Made by a program: the position numbers and the translations under genes. A stretch of DNA of 64,000 nt from Imbricaverruca yamaguchii (Eukaryota > Arthropoda > Thecostraca > Neoverrucidae), in NCBI GenBank assembly GCA_034440575.1, contig JAOTOL010001192.1, positions 1 to 64,000 of the forward strand, given 5' to 3'. Positions within the stretch are counted from its first letter, which is position 1, and each line of letters begins with the position of its first letter. A model generated the notes under the pieces. The model saw only the letters and a program-made list of their open reading frames with translations, ran no database searches and was not told where the DNA came from. This document shows positions 36,046-49,760 of the stretch, in pieces.

Positions 36046-36840
36046 GTGCCGTGCTGCGGCCAGCTTGTTGCTCGTGAACATGTCATGGTAAGCAGGAGAG
36101 GATTCAAGGGGGACACTGCCACTCTCCTCACATTAAAAGTTAACGCCAATCTGACCTGGAATGACACCCCTCTGGGAATGTTTGGGGGCACCCCCACCTC
36201 CTAACTGATTTTTCTTCAGGTAATGCCGCCCATTGAGACGTAAAGGACTCAGTATGTTTCAGTGTCCTCCCTCATCACCTGCAGCAAATATTTTCCGTCG
36301 GAAACGCCGAATCTGGCGCCAAAAGCACGCCACATGGCAATTCCTGGTCACGCCCCTGATGGGACGTAGGGCTTTTGCCACTCACAGCCGCTACTTGTGC
36401 TACAAAACGGATACTCTGCGCAATGACACTGCGGGGGATCCTGCCTAGAATGTCCGTCCGAAATGGCTTTTTTGCTGTTTTCTTTTTGTCATCACATGTA
36501 AGAATAGCTACTTGTGTTTCTCGTGTAATGTGTCTGACGATGCTGCTATTTTGATTATGTTCCAAACCTCGGCCAGTGAGTGCGATGTACGGTTCCGAAA
36601 GCTGGCTTACACCCAAGCATATAATCATTGGCTTAAAGTCAACAGCCCTGCTACGTGACCGTATTGACGTCCGAATCAGAATTCTGCATCAGCATCATTC
36701 GTCAGTTATGGCGGTGGAGTTCACTGAATCTTGTCCAAAACTATTCGGTGACTGCGTGCTCTGACCATCGGGCGGTGCCACAGGCCGCTCGACTATTAAC
36801 GAAGGCATAACTCATGCACCGGAATCGAACGGCACCAATA
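36046..36840. other. Unassigned sequence
   Basis: No domain was recognised. The stretch near 36300-36360 (GGCAATTCCTGGTCACGCCC) resembles 40530-40560, suggesting a shared old repeat. Confidence 0.4.
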
Positions 36841-37340
36841 TAACCATGTCATCCGCACGCTGGCAAAAAACATCGGCCGCGTCTGCCCTCTCAGGTATTC
36901 GCCTGCCCCCAGTCCACTCCAATTGGGCCCGGATGACTGTCGGTGCGTCAGTGTTGGCGCGGCCCCGGCCTGCTGGGGCCCGGCGTCGGCCGGCGCCCGG
37001 ATGGAGTGATTACACGCCAGCAGCGCCGGTTATCTGTCGTCGCTGTCGCGCCCGGCAGTAAATTACCGCCGACTACCTGGCTCAGGCTTTACGGCCCGCC
37101 GGCGCGCAAGCCCTTGTTTCGCGCGGGGCGTCGCGCGCTTTTTCGCCGGCGCTCCCGGCGGCGCGCATGATATCCAGAGAAAGGGGCATAATCGTAAACG
37201 CGGCCCAGGTAGCCGGCTACCGCCTGATTGATGTCTTTATTGGCGGCGTCTCGGGCGCCACTGCCGGTCGCCGTCCGACGCGGTCTTTATAGGGTCGCCG
37301 GCAGTAAACACTGACACGGCGTCACACAGGTGAGCGCGCG
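36841..37340. other. GC-rich, CpG-rich unique-looking island
   Basis: It has dense CpG with sites such as TGATTGATGTCTTTATTGGC at about 37226-37245, which could bind homeodomain and CCAAT factors. No frame matches a known protein. It is possible regulatory DNA, by composition only. Confidence 0.35.
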
Positions 37341-37344
37341 AGCA

Positions 37345-37744
<400 letters not shown>

Positions 37745-40700
37745 GTCCGTCTGAAGTCGCGGAGTTGAGCTCACCGGGACCATCACTGGACGATTAGCTG
37801 ATTCCTGTGACACTTGAGTCATCGGCCAGCTGGCACAATCCTGCTGGATTGGTGGGGAAAGGAGATGAGCTATTGCCGCTAGCAGAGGCATCAGTAGAAG
37901 GATGTGTGATCGTTTGGCAGCTTGTGTATTGGGTGTGGTCTGGCGTGCGCCTGTGGACAAACGGCACGACAAAGTGCGCTCGGGCTGATTTGCGGGCGTT
38001 GCATGCTTGTGCAGCCTTGTACCATCGCTGTTTGTTTGTCCATCGGATGTCTGATGTCCCTCTATCCCTCTGACAATATTAGGTTCGGAATTTTGGGATC
38101 CAAAGCAATTTGCGTCTCTGTGAGATAAACGTGGCCGTCCAATCCGATGTTGACACACACAGGTACTCTAGAACCAGCTTTGACACACATTAACTCCATG
38201 TGCCTGCGTTAACTTCTAGTCAATAAAGGTCAAAGGTCAGTTCATCAGAAGTGGTCCAAACTGTTTCATGGGGCAACTTAGGGTGCTGAATTTGGGTTCA
38301 GCGTTGACTGCTACCCTCTAGGGCTCAACAGTATACGCCTGGGATCCGAAAATCAACACAATATATTAGCCATCCGTGACTTGACCTGCCCTACAATATT
38401 TATTTTGCAAGGTTGTCGTGCATAGTTCGCAATCTATTTGGATCTAAGCTTGAAAGGAGTAGAATCTGCCGAAGTCCGCCGGAACAGGTTCCCGAAGAAT
38501 CGTCACAGGTCAGCAACCTAACTTGACATGAAACGTTTTTCACCAAACGCCCCGCAATGAATGTCCGCATGTGTGCGCATAATTTGGGCCCATTAGGCCA
38601 CGCCCTCCCCTCCCCTACACTTGCATGCCATTTGTAAGCGCTCCCTGGGCCACCGAAGATGACAAGATGCCCAAGTCCTGCTCCGATCAGCCGTCGCCTG
38701 TAAACGACATTTCGCCAAGTCCTGGAGAACAGGGCGGTGTTACCACTGGAGCGTTTCCAATTGGAGAAAGCGAACCGCATGCGACGATAGCCAATGTTTG
38801 ATACCAAGTGTTTGATCAGCTCACGATTAATGCCTTGTTTCAACTTCTTGGGTTATTGGGTGACCTCTAATATTACTCCAAAACTTGTGTAATGCTAAAG
38901 TGTTTTATCTTCTCTAATTACATGTGTAACAGCGGTCAGATATACACACTCTGGATGTCTTCACTAGTATTTCTCAATATTCAGGAAAGTCATGTGTAAT
39001 TTGCTTGAATTCGACTCATAGGTGAGGGGTTAGGTGAGGGTAATAGGTTGACATACTCATAGACATCTCATTAATGTTGCCTGAAGACACTATCGTGTAG
39101 TACACATGGGCAAAATCAGCCGCCTAGTTCAGTCTTTGGGTGCACATCAATCATATAATTACTCATAACTCCACAAAGGTAATCTGACGTCAAGTTAGGT
39201 CATTGATTCGGGATGATCTTGGAGAGATCAGCAGCAGCTATTTGAGTTTTCAATCACCATACCACATCGATCACTGATGATTTTGAGGCTGTAAGTTAGG
39301 TGAATATATAAATAATTGTTAGATGAATAATTTCCCATACTGGGGAAAGCTATCCGAGATATTCCTCTCTTACGTCATAAGTCAGCGGCCTACCACGAAA
39401 ATTTCAATTTTACGTCATGAATTTGGCAGAGGAATGCGTCATAGCCTATACCAAGTTCCGCCCGTGTTTTCATGATTTGATGGAACATTGACCTAACAAA
39501 TAATTGTGTATGCACGAGTCTCCTGCGGCCACCCACGGATGGTGGCAGGGCCAATAGGTATCTTGGGCGTCATCTCTTCACAATGGGAGAGACAATGGCT
39601 GAGATTACCTGCCTCTAGCTTCCTCAGTATCTTCGTACCTCGACACAATACTGATACTAGCTTTTTTTTATTCACGATTCAATGATAAATCAAGTGAAGT
39701 AATCGAACATCCATCAAGAGGACTAGAGAAAACGAAGAACACCGGTCCCACATGAGAGGTGTGCCAGATCAGTTCAAAGGTCACCGAGTGAGAGAACCAT
39801 GGGTGTAACCACGGATTCTAAATGGAGGGAGGACAAACCAGGGACGCTGTATGTTTGAACAGGATAGAGGAATCTAGCCCCGACTCCCCCGAAAAAAATC
39901 CCTGGATTTCATCCACATTTTCCAACGTCATTTCCAGCGATTTCAATTGAATGTTCAATGTATTTCAATTCTTCAGATTCACCATTGTTAAAAATGGTAT
40001 TTGGGGGACTAAAAGTTCCGCTGAAATTAGCAAGTTTAATACTTATCACCGTCTAAGAACATCCGGCTTTATGTCGCATGTGCTGGACCCGATTTCACGA
40101 TCATCATAGAGCAATGCTGTAAGAATATTAAGCGTTGCCCTCTTGTGGCAGTAAAAACATAAAATATTGCACGATGGTTCTATGGCAGCAAATATGGGCA
40201 TACACTTACTTTTTGCTTGCTTTCCTGTCTTACGGCCACACGTTTTGATAACAATCCGGGTGGATAAAGGGCGTGGTACTGACGGCATGTATCCCCTACG
40301 TGGAAGATGGCGTCCCTCAGGCCGGGAAAATGTGTCCCTTTGAAAAGCTTCCAGTGTACACGCTCGAATTTTTTAGTCGGAGGCGCCCCTATGAAATTAA
40401 GCGGCATCCCTTGGAAGGAAAGGCGCCCCTTTCAGGAAGAATCGAGTGCAATCCGCTCTCTCGAATTTTACAGCCAGGTGTTTTGGCAGTAGCACCGCTC
40501 CAAAGAAATGGCGCCCGTCCAGACAAGTGCCCCCATGACAATTCCTGGATCTACCCCTGATTGCAACATTGCTCTCTCGCGGTCATGAACTCCGGCTAGT
40601 TATAAAATTGTGCGCATTCATGTGCGGCTTCTCTTGCAAATTTGACAACTTCCGTTGAACCATTAAGAGAGAAGCAGACAATTTGAAAAGAGTGTTATAT

Positions 40701-40924
40701 CATATATGTTCGGAACAGCAATGTGGCAGGGTAAATTAAACATGAGCGATGAGAACACCGTCCGAGCAGGTTATGACGAATTTCTTCGGAAAGCCCCCAG
40801 TCATATAGGATACGAGTGCTTGCTATCATAACGGCTGCAAACGAAATTACTTGACCCTCCTATTCATATTACACTCAATCATTCTACACACGGTGGACCT
40901 TCAACACCTTTGATATTATTTCGA
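37745..40924. other. Unassigned region
   Basis: No exon was recognised. Positions 38227-38239 read AGGTCAAAGGTCA, a perfect DR1 nuclear-receptor-type site, but such a site can arise by chance. A 147-codon frame on the minus strand at 38400-38843 has no known domain. Positions 40330-40560 look like an old transposon remnant. Confidence 0.4.
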
Positions 40925-42345
40925 TATCTCGTCGTTCTGATACCGTACGACAAGCCACGCCAAATGACACCCACATAATGCAAATCGAATCAATAGCCAC
41001 AAGACACGAGGACTCGCAAAGTTAAACTAACCTTTGACCTTGAGGCTTGATCTGACATGTCCTGGGTTGAAATGCAACTTGAGGGTTGCCCACGGGCTAT
41101 CTCTTGATACCAAGCATGGGTGGCTTTTGGGAAAAACGAAGAAACGCGAGGCGACCGAAGAAATGAGTTCGGCCTTTTCCTTTGGATATTAACGTGATTT
41201 CTGAACAGTTTGCTAGAGTACCACACGGCACGTCATATGACTCCACTTGATGAAAATTGAAGATAGCGACGAGATGCGAGGATTTCGAAGAACTTAACTT
41301 AAACTTCGGTCTTGCGGTTTGACATTGACGGTCCTTAGGTAACACGGGCTATTGCTTGATACCACATATAGATAGGTTAGGGCGAATAAAAATGCTAGGC
41401 GACCAATGTTTGATTACATTGCTACATTACTAGTACATTGTTGTTTGACTTTTTACCTTCGAAATTAGTTATATTTGGTAGCATTATAATATGACACAAG
41501 CCATGTTAAATGACACCCGCTTGGTGCAAATCAAACCAATAGCGACGAATCGTGAGGACTTAGAAAAATTTAAACTCGTCTTTGACCTCAAGGTTTGATC
41601 TTGACGTATTCCGGTATTCCGGTTTAAAATGTTACTCGAGGGTGAACCCTCGAGTATCATTTTTGGGCTGTCGCTTGATATCGGATCCGGGTAGGCCTGG
41701 GCGAAAACCACAGAAAGAATGTGAGGCAACCGAAGAAATCAGCTTGGATTTTGACCCTTCGAGGTTACATCGAAATATGAACCTTCTGATATTGCACAAT
41801 AAGACAACACGAATGATACAACAAGAATGACATCCATTTTCCGCAACTTAAAGCCATAGCGACGAAACGCGAGGATAGCGAAGAACTCAAGCACACCTTT
41901 GACTTTGGTTGTCACGGTTTAAAAATGTTACTCGAGTGTTCACCACTGGTTATTGCTTGATGCCAGATTTGGATAGGTTTGAGAGAAAACGAAAAAAGGA
42001 AACCGAAGCATCAGCTTGGGCTTTGTCCTTGCAAAAAAAATGATTGCTTAGCTTTCTGTTACTGCATAGCAAGCCAGTTCGAATGACGCCTATTTGATGG
42101 AAATTGAAGCGATAACAACAGAACCTCGCGTTCGATCGATATTGCCTCAATATTGTCAACTAATAAATCAAGCTAACCTTTGACCTAGAAGTTTGACCTT
42201 GACACTTACCGAATTGAAATGTTGCAGGATGGTTTACCACAGGCTATAGCTTGATACCAGATTTGGGCAGGTTTGGGTGAAAAAAAAAAAATGGGGGCGA
42301 CCTAAGAAACCGGTTTGCGTTGAACCTTGACCGTTAAAGTGGTAA
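40925..42345. repeat. Satellite of ~300-bp units, block B
   Basis: It has the same landmarks as block A. The GTTACTCGAG-type landmark recurs near 41072, 41336, 41631, 41927 and 42222, giving a regular period of about 295 bp over the last units. A perfect 10-bp-stem hairpin (TACTCGAGGG, TGAA, CCCTCGAGTA) lies at 41634-41657. Confidence 0.8.
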
Positions 42346-42374
42346 TGTGAGACATATGTAATTCATTCCAGCAT

Positions 42375-43765
42375 GTTCACAAAGACATAAAGACATAAAG
42401 ACATAAAAGATTAACGCAACTATGAGCCACAAGGGCCCTTTTTGGTTGCACTCTGTACACTCAACCAGTTGCCCACCAAATCTGTCAATCAGCCCTCCCT
42501 GTAATACTGAAAAGCAAGCCCTCTATTCTTATAACTATTGTTTATGCTGTTTTTAAAGATGTTCAATGTGCTGCTACTGAAAATGGTTTCTGGCAGCTGG
42601 TTCCAATGTTCTACTACCCTGTTAGTGAAGAAAGTCTGTCTTAACCTTGTTCTGCTGTGGTTAACTTTAGTTTTGAATGTATGACCTCTAATTGCATCAT
42701 TTCTATTAAATTCAAACATTTCCCCAAGATATCCCCTATCCAGACCATGGACAAATTTAAAGACCTCGATGAGATCTCCTCTCAGCCTTCTATATCTAAG
42801 TGAAAACATATTCATTTTTTTCAATCTTTCCTGATATGCCAGGTTGCTTATACCATTAACCATTTTTGTAGCCGTCTTTTGTACTCTCTCTAAAAGCCAA
42901 CAATCTTTTTCATAGCTAGGAGTCCAAGCTTGGATGCAGTATTCCAAATGTGGTCTGACATGCACAGTAAAGCTTCTTGATCACTTCCTCACTTCTGTAT
43001 GATACATTCCTATTGATTGCCCCAAGCATTCTCAATGCCTTCTTCCTGGCTTCCTTGGTCTGTTCTGATGCCATCAATTTTGTGTTTAGAATAACACCTA
43101 AATCCTTCTCCTGTTGAGTCACTGATAGCACTTGGCCACCCATCAAGTATTTTTATTCAGCTTGTAGAAACTAAAGAACTGTTTACTGTCCCCATTACAG
43201 TTCCTAGCTAAATCCAATTCTTTTGCTCGCTTTGCTGCTCTGGTTTTTTGCTTCACAGTGTCTCTAGCTTTTCGATATGCCTTTAGATTTACGATATTTG
43301 AAGCTTCTTTAAACACTCTAAATGCAGCTTTCTTAGCCTTAATTGCTTTTATCAAGTCTGGTGTAAGCATGCTGGCTTTCCTACCCTTCTTTTACGTCTT
43401 TGCTTTTGGGGGACATGTTTAATCTGAATTTCCTTGAAGTAAGATTTGAACTTTTCCCACATTTCACAGGAATTTAAATTGGATAATTTTTCTTCCCATC
43501 TTATGGCACTTAAAGCCGCTCTCATGCAGTCAAAGTCTGCTCTGTTGAAATTTGGAGCCTTTACAAAATTATCCTTAATAATTTACCCTACATGTGCCTT
43601 GAATCTTACTATGTTATGGTCACTTTTTCCACGAGTTTCTCCTACAGTCAAGTCTTGAACCAAGTCACTTAAATCCGAGAATACAAGGTCCAAGAATGAG
43701 CCATGCCTGGTAGGTTCCGAGACAAACTGGTGTAAGAACAGGTCCTCTTCATGTTCAGCACAAGC
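42375..43765 (-). mobile_element. CR1-like LINE copy 4, with an internal deletion
   Basis: The 3' end lies at the low coordinate and has three CATAAAGA-type tail units (42378-42410). The thumb and C-terminal frame at 42489-42965 is intact for 158 codons, with YRRLRGDLIEVFKFVHGLD and VVEHWNQLPETIFSSSTLN; 42916-43146 carries the preceding part. At about 43150 it jumps to the linker (43143-43370) and endonuclease-side sequence up to about 43765, which matches copy 1 positions ~230-845. About 1 kb, including the RT catalytic core, is deleted. Confidence 0.9.
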
Positions 43766-45370
43766 ATTTGTGGTAATTGATTCGAACGATCATAAACTTC
43801 TCGCTCAATGCCGATCCCAATACAAATAAGCTCTGGCGAACACGTCGCTGAATACGAATACGAATACGTCAACTTGGCGTACGTGCTTAAGACTGCCCAT
43901 GACTTTCCCCAATGGTCTTGAAGATACTCAAGGACATCCAGAGTCATTTTTTCAAGATATATAAATTTATGGCTAGGGTGAATGCAACCTAAAATGCATA
44001 ATGATTTGCGATAATGCAAATTTGTTCCTCAGCAGAGCATAATTTTCCATCCGACCGAAAACAGAAGATGGTCAAGGTTCATGTTATTCAAGAATGGCAT
44101 GGAGGCAAACATTTCTAACGTTTGCTGAGTTACCATTCAGATATTTCGTGACGACAGATAGCCTGTGAAACTCGTTCATTGGCTAAGCGTGCTTTTAGTA
44201 TTTTTGGTGATTCTCTTGCATATGTATTTTATCTTGATAAATGATCAAGGTATTTATCATTACGATGATGATATTTAAGTAGCTGAGGCTCAGGGGACAT
44301 GGAAAAAAATTGAGGGGGACAAATCGTCACTTTTCAAACCTTGGGGGACATGTCCCCTAGCTTGACAGAAGACTGGACAGGACAGGATGTAGTTGCGGAC
44401 CATAGTGGGCCGAGCACCACCTCCCAGAGGGGAACGCCACCGATTAAAAGAAGTCCGTGCCAGTCTGTACATATGTTGAACAATTTTACCGGGGAGACGA
44501 CGGTGACAAAATATGCCAATAACGAAGAACCTGGCCGGGATTTGCTCATTTCACCCTAAAATTAACTATTTTTTTGCATGGCTGGAATGGTTTTCGTCTC
44601 CGGTTACTATGTCAACATAGGCTCCGGTAAATTCGCCATTACTAGTGGTCCAAAGATGCCCAGATAAGGTACCTTCAGCTTCAAATACCGCAAACAAGAT
44701 ACTTTGAGGGAACTTGAGCAGTAATTCCGAGCAAAACGTGTTCTGTACCTGGACAATAATTTAATTTTAATCATTAAGATTACTGAATAAATAACCACAA
44801 CGATGAGCTCTATCGAGCATGTGTTCTGCCCGCACCTTCATAACATATCCGTCAGGGTGCACCGCTTAGTTTTGAAGATTATTTTTTTCTTGAAAGGAGC
44901 ATGGTATCTAGAGACAGCAAACAGTTCAGAGATCTCACCAAGGAGATGCGGCGCCTTCTCTCTTGGTTGTGCGAGGGGGCGCAGCGCTCCAGCCCCCCAT
45001 ACGTTCCGCCACCCCTGACCCTAGCTAACCTTGTTTACACCGCAATACATTTTCTTGTTAACATTCACACATGCTTAGTTTTTGGTTCGTCAGCGAACTG
45101 GTGCGACATTACATCATATTTGGCGACAACCTACATGACACAGTCGGCTAATTGGTCTCTTTCGAACGTGGAGGGGCCTTGGCTTCCAATCTGAGCGCGG
45201 GCGAACTTTTCCTCGGTCGGCTACGACCCGGGAGGCGACAACAACTGCGCGAGTGTTCGCTGTGACGCGGAATTAACGCCGACCGGCCGCCGACCGGCCA
45301 GCGGCCGCGACGTCGAGTTCGTGGAGATGATCTGCCAATCCTCAAATCGAGACACAAATCCTCCGGTCTG
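43766..45370. other. Unassigned region
   Basis: No exon was recognised. A self-complementary GGGGGACATGTCCCC lies at about 44341-44355. The right end becomes CpG-rich from about 45180. Confidence 0.4.
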
Positions 45371-45472
45371 GGGGCACGCCACGCGGGCACGCCACGCGGG
45401 CACGCCACGCGGGCACGCCACGCGGGCACGCCACGCGGGCACGCCACGCGGGCGCGCCACGCGGGCACACCA
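45371..45472. repeat. 13-bp minisatellite, ~8 units
   Basis: The unit is CACGCCACGCGGG. The apparent frames on both strands are repeat artefacts. Confidence 0.97.
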
Positions 45473-46825
45473 TCCCCTCGTGTCACCGAACCAGTCCCAT
45501 GTTCACCGGCCCAGAGAGCTCTGGCGTGTGCACAACGCCGAGTCAGTTCTCACAGATAAAACCATTTTCTCAGGCTCCAATACAGCTCCTTTCCTTTGGA
45601 AAATAGCAGGTGTTTGCTGCTCAGGGGTGGTATATCAATGTCCGATCTCACGTAGATGCCTCTGCATAGGTGTGCAAACTCCTTCCGAGCTGCAGCAACA
45701 CAACGATCTGGCGTGGCGCAGGTACCAACGTAACATGATACACAAGATAACCATTCAGCTATATAGTCGGGTTGTATAATATGCAGCTTACCTCGAATTT
45801 TACGAGTGAGGGCAAAGACCGACCGAGTCTACTCGCACGGACACGAGAAACCAGTTTATGTGAGCGACCGGGACCGCTTCGACCTGAACCTACCGTACGC
45901 TACCCAATACCAGACGCTCCCCGACCTTACTCGACCTTACCCTACGCTATCCGACCCTACCCGAGTTTTCCTGCCCAACTCGATCTGACCCGGCCCAACC
46001 CAATCCGGTCCGACCAGCTCCGACCCGACCCAACCAGACTCGACATGAGTGAGTTGGGAGTCGTGATTATGATCGGGGGCTTTCTTTTGCGAATCCGGGG
46101 AAGGGCGCGTTCTTCATCATTGCGGCTGGTGATGCAATTTGGTGAATGTCTCCCATCTGGGCTCTCCTCAGTTCCCTACGCATGTTAGAAAACGTGTGGT
46201 TATAGGAAAACTAAGGACAGCGGTTGATATGCACGGCGCCACATGCCACTTGGATGCGCTTTCATTTCTTGCCATTGCTCGGTCAGTTCCGTCCGCATGG
46301 CGCCTTTCGTAGTCTCCACTTAGATATTGTGATTAATCCCCTCAAGTTGTTCGTGTCTCGATCCAGGAGTCTCGAAGTGATCAATCAATGGGTGTAGCAT
46401 AAACTCGCACACAACACATGCCACGACATTCCCCCCCCCACCACCACCACCACCCCCATCCCACAGACGTCACGACCCAGGACTAGCCGGCGCACCGTCA
46501 GGCCGTGCAGTACATTCCAGTCCACTGCCGTTCTCCGCGTGACGAGCCCCGATGCACATGTCCCAGCTGAACCCACGCCGGTCGCTGGAGAGTCGGCGCC
46601 CCACATGCCACCGCTTGAAGTTGTCTATCGGGTGGGGTGGGTGGGGAGGGGTGTCCGCCATCGCGGCCGCGGTGCCGGTCACGACTCGGCCATTTTCGCC
46701 GGTCGGCACCGCCAAATTGCCGCCGGCAGTCGTGACGGTCGCTGACCGCCGGCGCCGCCGCCGCCACCATTAGCGTCATTTTTGCGTGATCCGCCGCATC
46801 ATGGCGGGCCGGCGCCGGCCCAAGC
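45473..46825. other. Unassigned CpG-rich region
   Basis: Positions 45880-46045 are a low-complexity CGACC/CTACC stretch, and a short CCA run lies near 46438-46456. No protein domain was recognised in the GC-rich frames around 46500-46800. Confidence 0.4.
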
Positions 46826-47148
46826 GGCACCGGCCCACCGATTACGGTCCGACGTGGAGCTGGCGCCGATGGCAGGGTGGTGTGAACAGTCGGAAATGGC
46901 GCCGACGGACAGATTACGGTCCGGCGAAGAGCTGGTGCTGATGGGAAGGTGGTGTGAGGTGGGAAATGGCACCGGGCCACCTATTACGGCCTGACGAGCG
47001 AGCTGGCGCTGGTGGGAAGGTGACTTGAGGTGGGAGATGACACCGAAGAACCGTTTGCGGTTCGATGAGGGAGCTGGCGCTGATGGGAGGGTGGTGGGAG
47101 GAGCCGGAAATGGCGCCGACAAACCGATTGCGGTCCGGCGAAGAGCTG
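46826..47148 (+). repeat. ~71-bp minisatellite, 4.5 units
   Basis: Units start at 46826, 46898, 46968, 47039 and 47112, each beginning GGCGCCG or a variant, followed by GATTACGGTCCG, GAGCTGGCGCTGATGGGA and GGTGGTGTGAGGTGGGAAAT. Lengths vary between 70 and 73 bp. Confidence 0.93.
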
Positions 47149-49375
47149 TGTCCAGTTAAGACAGACCTGAAGGGAGACCTCACGTACAGCCCACTTGCTC
47201 GGGGATCCGTTGCCGATCCGAGTGCTGAGTTCCGTGCTCGAAGTGGCCTACCTGAGGCGTGGCTTCAGCTTGGCTGTCGTGCGCCTCACCACCCGTGGGG
47301 TGTTGGGGGGGGGGCAGATCGCCAGCACTGTGCTGACAGCGCCGCCGCGCGCTCTGAGCCGGGGAGCATGGTGCAGCACCGCAGGGCGACACCAGTGCAA
47401 TGGCCGACACCCCTCCTAGCAGCACCGGCATTGCGATAATGAACTGTTCCCACCATATACGGGCATGTGGGAACACTGCACCATAGACGTGCCTATGCTG
47501 AGGACTTCGAAAGGAAATTATACAATTGGCTTGCAGAATGTCAACGCATACGCCATCTTTGGCCCAAATCCAGGGATAAATTTGCATTTGGGGGCACCCT
47601 AGGTTGATCGACCCAGGCCTGAGCCCCGTTCTACCCCACCCCACCCCACCCACTGATCTTGCGATCCTATACCTATGAAGAAAACACTTGCATTAAATTT
47701 GCGTCCGAACTAACCAGCGAAACAATCTTAATTGAATTGGACCACCTTTCGGTGAAAACGTAAGTTCTCTCCAAGTTCTCTCCAATCTGGTGAGGAAGTA
47801 AGTTTTCCCCAGGTGATTTGGTAAAGGCATAGGTTTTCTGCGGATTATACGGTGACGGTGTAAGTTTTCTCCAGATTATTCGGCGACGACGTACGTTTTT
47901 CCCGGGTTATTCGCAATCGCACACAGCTGTCAGCCAGTGTAGTGTTGTGTGGGACGGGCACGGGTGAAGTGTTGACATGAGCAGCTCCTGCACCTCGTGC
48001 AGTGCAGCTTGGATCCCGCACAGCCTCACCAATGGCGGTACATCCACACAGCGTGAGCAGTTGCCGCTGCATCGTAACGGTGATGCTCTGGTTGACATGG
48101 ATGTGGGTAACTGATTATCAAAGCCGCGCCTGCTTAGTGTAGTACAGGCTTTTCGCATCAGCGCTACTAATTTCGGTGTCTTGATAAGCAGCGAGTCACT
48201 CGAGGACGAAACAAGTGGCAGAAAGTAATACAAATTAGCCTAGCTGACCATCGTTCTATCGCCATTCGATGGTAACGACACGCCGTGATAATTATCGGGA
48301 TCATGGGGTGACCCAGAAATTGTGATCACTAATCGCCAGCGCAGCCGCCCCTGAGCGCATCAAATACCGCGCGCGCTATTGTTCCCCGGTGGCAGTCGCA
48401 CACACGCACGCTCCATTACCGGGAGCGCCTTCTGAGCAACGGTGGATGTGTTGGACGTGCTGTTTTATCACGTGTGTGCTCACAATAGCACCCTTAGTGG
48501 TGAGCCCGGCATCACGCACGGGCGGGGCGCCGTTATCCTGTCGGACCGGGCTCGTCCAGCCAACAATTAACGGAACGGATAACAATGTAAATTAATCTGC
48601 ACTTGTTAATAAGTGTCTTTACGTCTACTGTCGTTGCACTTCATCCATACCAATTTGCGCTCCGCCGGGGTATTTAGCGGCGTCCTTGTAAAGATAGCCG
48701 CGCTCCCCTGAGTCGAGAACCTCCGCGCTGGAGTCCCCTTTTTGTTTTGCACGTGGTGGAGGGCTAGGCTCCAGCATTCCTGAACGGACCGTGAGCAGAT
48801 GGTCTGGGGTTCACCAGAATTCCGGGTCACTGCCGTCCTGCAGGATCTGAAAAAAAGGTATTAATCGTGCAGTACAAGACTGAGGTAGAAATATACAAAT
48901 TCACGACATGAGCACGGGTGTAACAAGCACGAGCGTTGATTTCTGAAAATGATTGGGGTGTGGGAGGAAATACATGAAAGCAATGGGCAGCCCCAAATGG
49001 ATTCAAGGGCACAGTCCATCCCGTGTCGAGGTTACGCACATGCGGACACCTCGACTTCCATTCAGTAAAATTGTTCGCATTCAATAAAGCATGAAGCATA
49101 AAGCATAAAGCATAGACCATAAAGCATAAAGCATAGACCATAAAGCATAAAGCCATGCCAAAATTATCGAAGGCGGGGGTACCGGGATGACGAGAATCGT
49201 TGCATCTCGGTGGTCGGTTCTGCTGGCACAATAGCAAGCGTGACAAGATGTTCTATTTGACCGCTCCTGTTAGAAGCAAAAGTAAACGTCTTCTGATGCA
49301 GAAATATAGGCGCCAGTCGGCGGAGAGTCACATAGGTCCCTCTGAGCTCTCCTTCCACTCCCCGTTCCCATCTGG
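47149..49375. other. Unassigned region
   Basis: No exon was recognised. Positions 47750-47910 contain four rough repeats of GTAAGTTTTCTCCAG with GGTGA. Positions 48945-49000 match a dispersed repeat also at 60830-60890. Positions 49087-49150 are a short array of GCATAAA. The stretch at 48360-48610 is CpG-rich with several AT-core motifs (ACAATTAA, AAATTAATC). Confidence 0.4.
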
Positions 49376-49760
49376 AGCACGCCGACCGCCGGCGGCGGTG
49401 TTCGGCCGTGTTCGGCCGTGTTCGGCAGTGGTCGGGCGACCGGGCCGGGTCAGTGGCGGCACGCCGGCCAGCTGTGCCGCCGCCCGCCGCCGACCACCCA
49501 CGTGCGCCGTGACCCGTCCCTCGGGCCATGATCGGCCGCCGCGCGCCACTGTCGTCAGTGTACAACGCCGCGTCCTGTTTGGCCGCCGATTGTTCTCGCT
49601 GGACGTGATTGGCCGCAGAGGACAGGCGCCGTCTGATTGCATCGTTTGATGGGACTTCCGGCGCGCCGGCGCGTCGGCGACAAATGGCGGCGGCGTGCCG
49701 ATGTCGCTTGCTGTCGCCGACGTCACGTGACTTGATTTGATTTGTTTTGATTAAATTTGG
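49376..49760. other. CpG-rich island
   Basis: CGGCCGTGTT is repeated three times at about 49399-49430, followed by dense CpG up to a GTCACGTGAC site near 49722. A second ACGTCACGTGACC lies at 49770. No protein match was found; possible regulatory DNA. Confidence 0.35.

Noticed and set aside
35259..36197. 312-codon minus-strand frame of Gly-Leu-Gln-Gln-Asp-Asp type repeats
   Set aside because: It follows the 23-bp minisatellite exactly, with a 23-residue period; no unique domain is present.
38400..38843. 147-codon minus-strand frame
   Set aside because: No recognisable domain, signal peptide or splice context; probably incidental.
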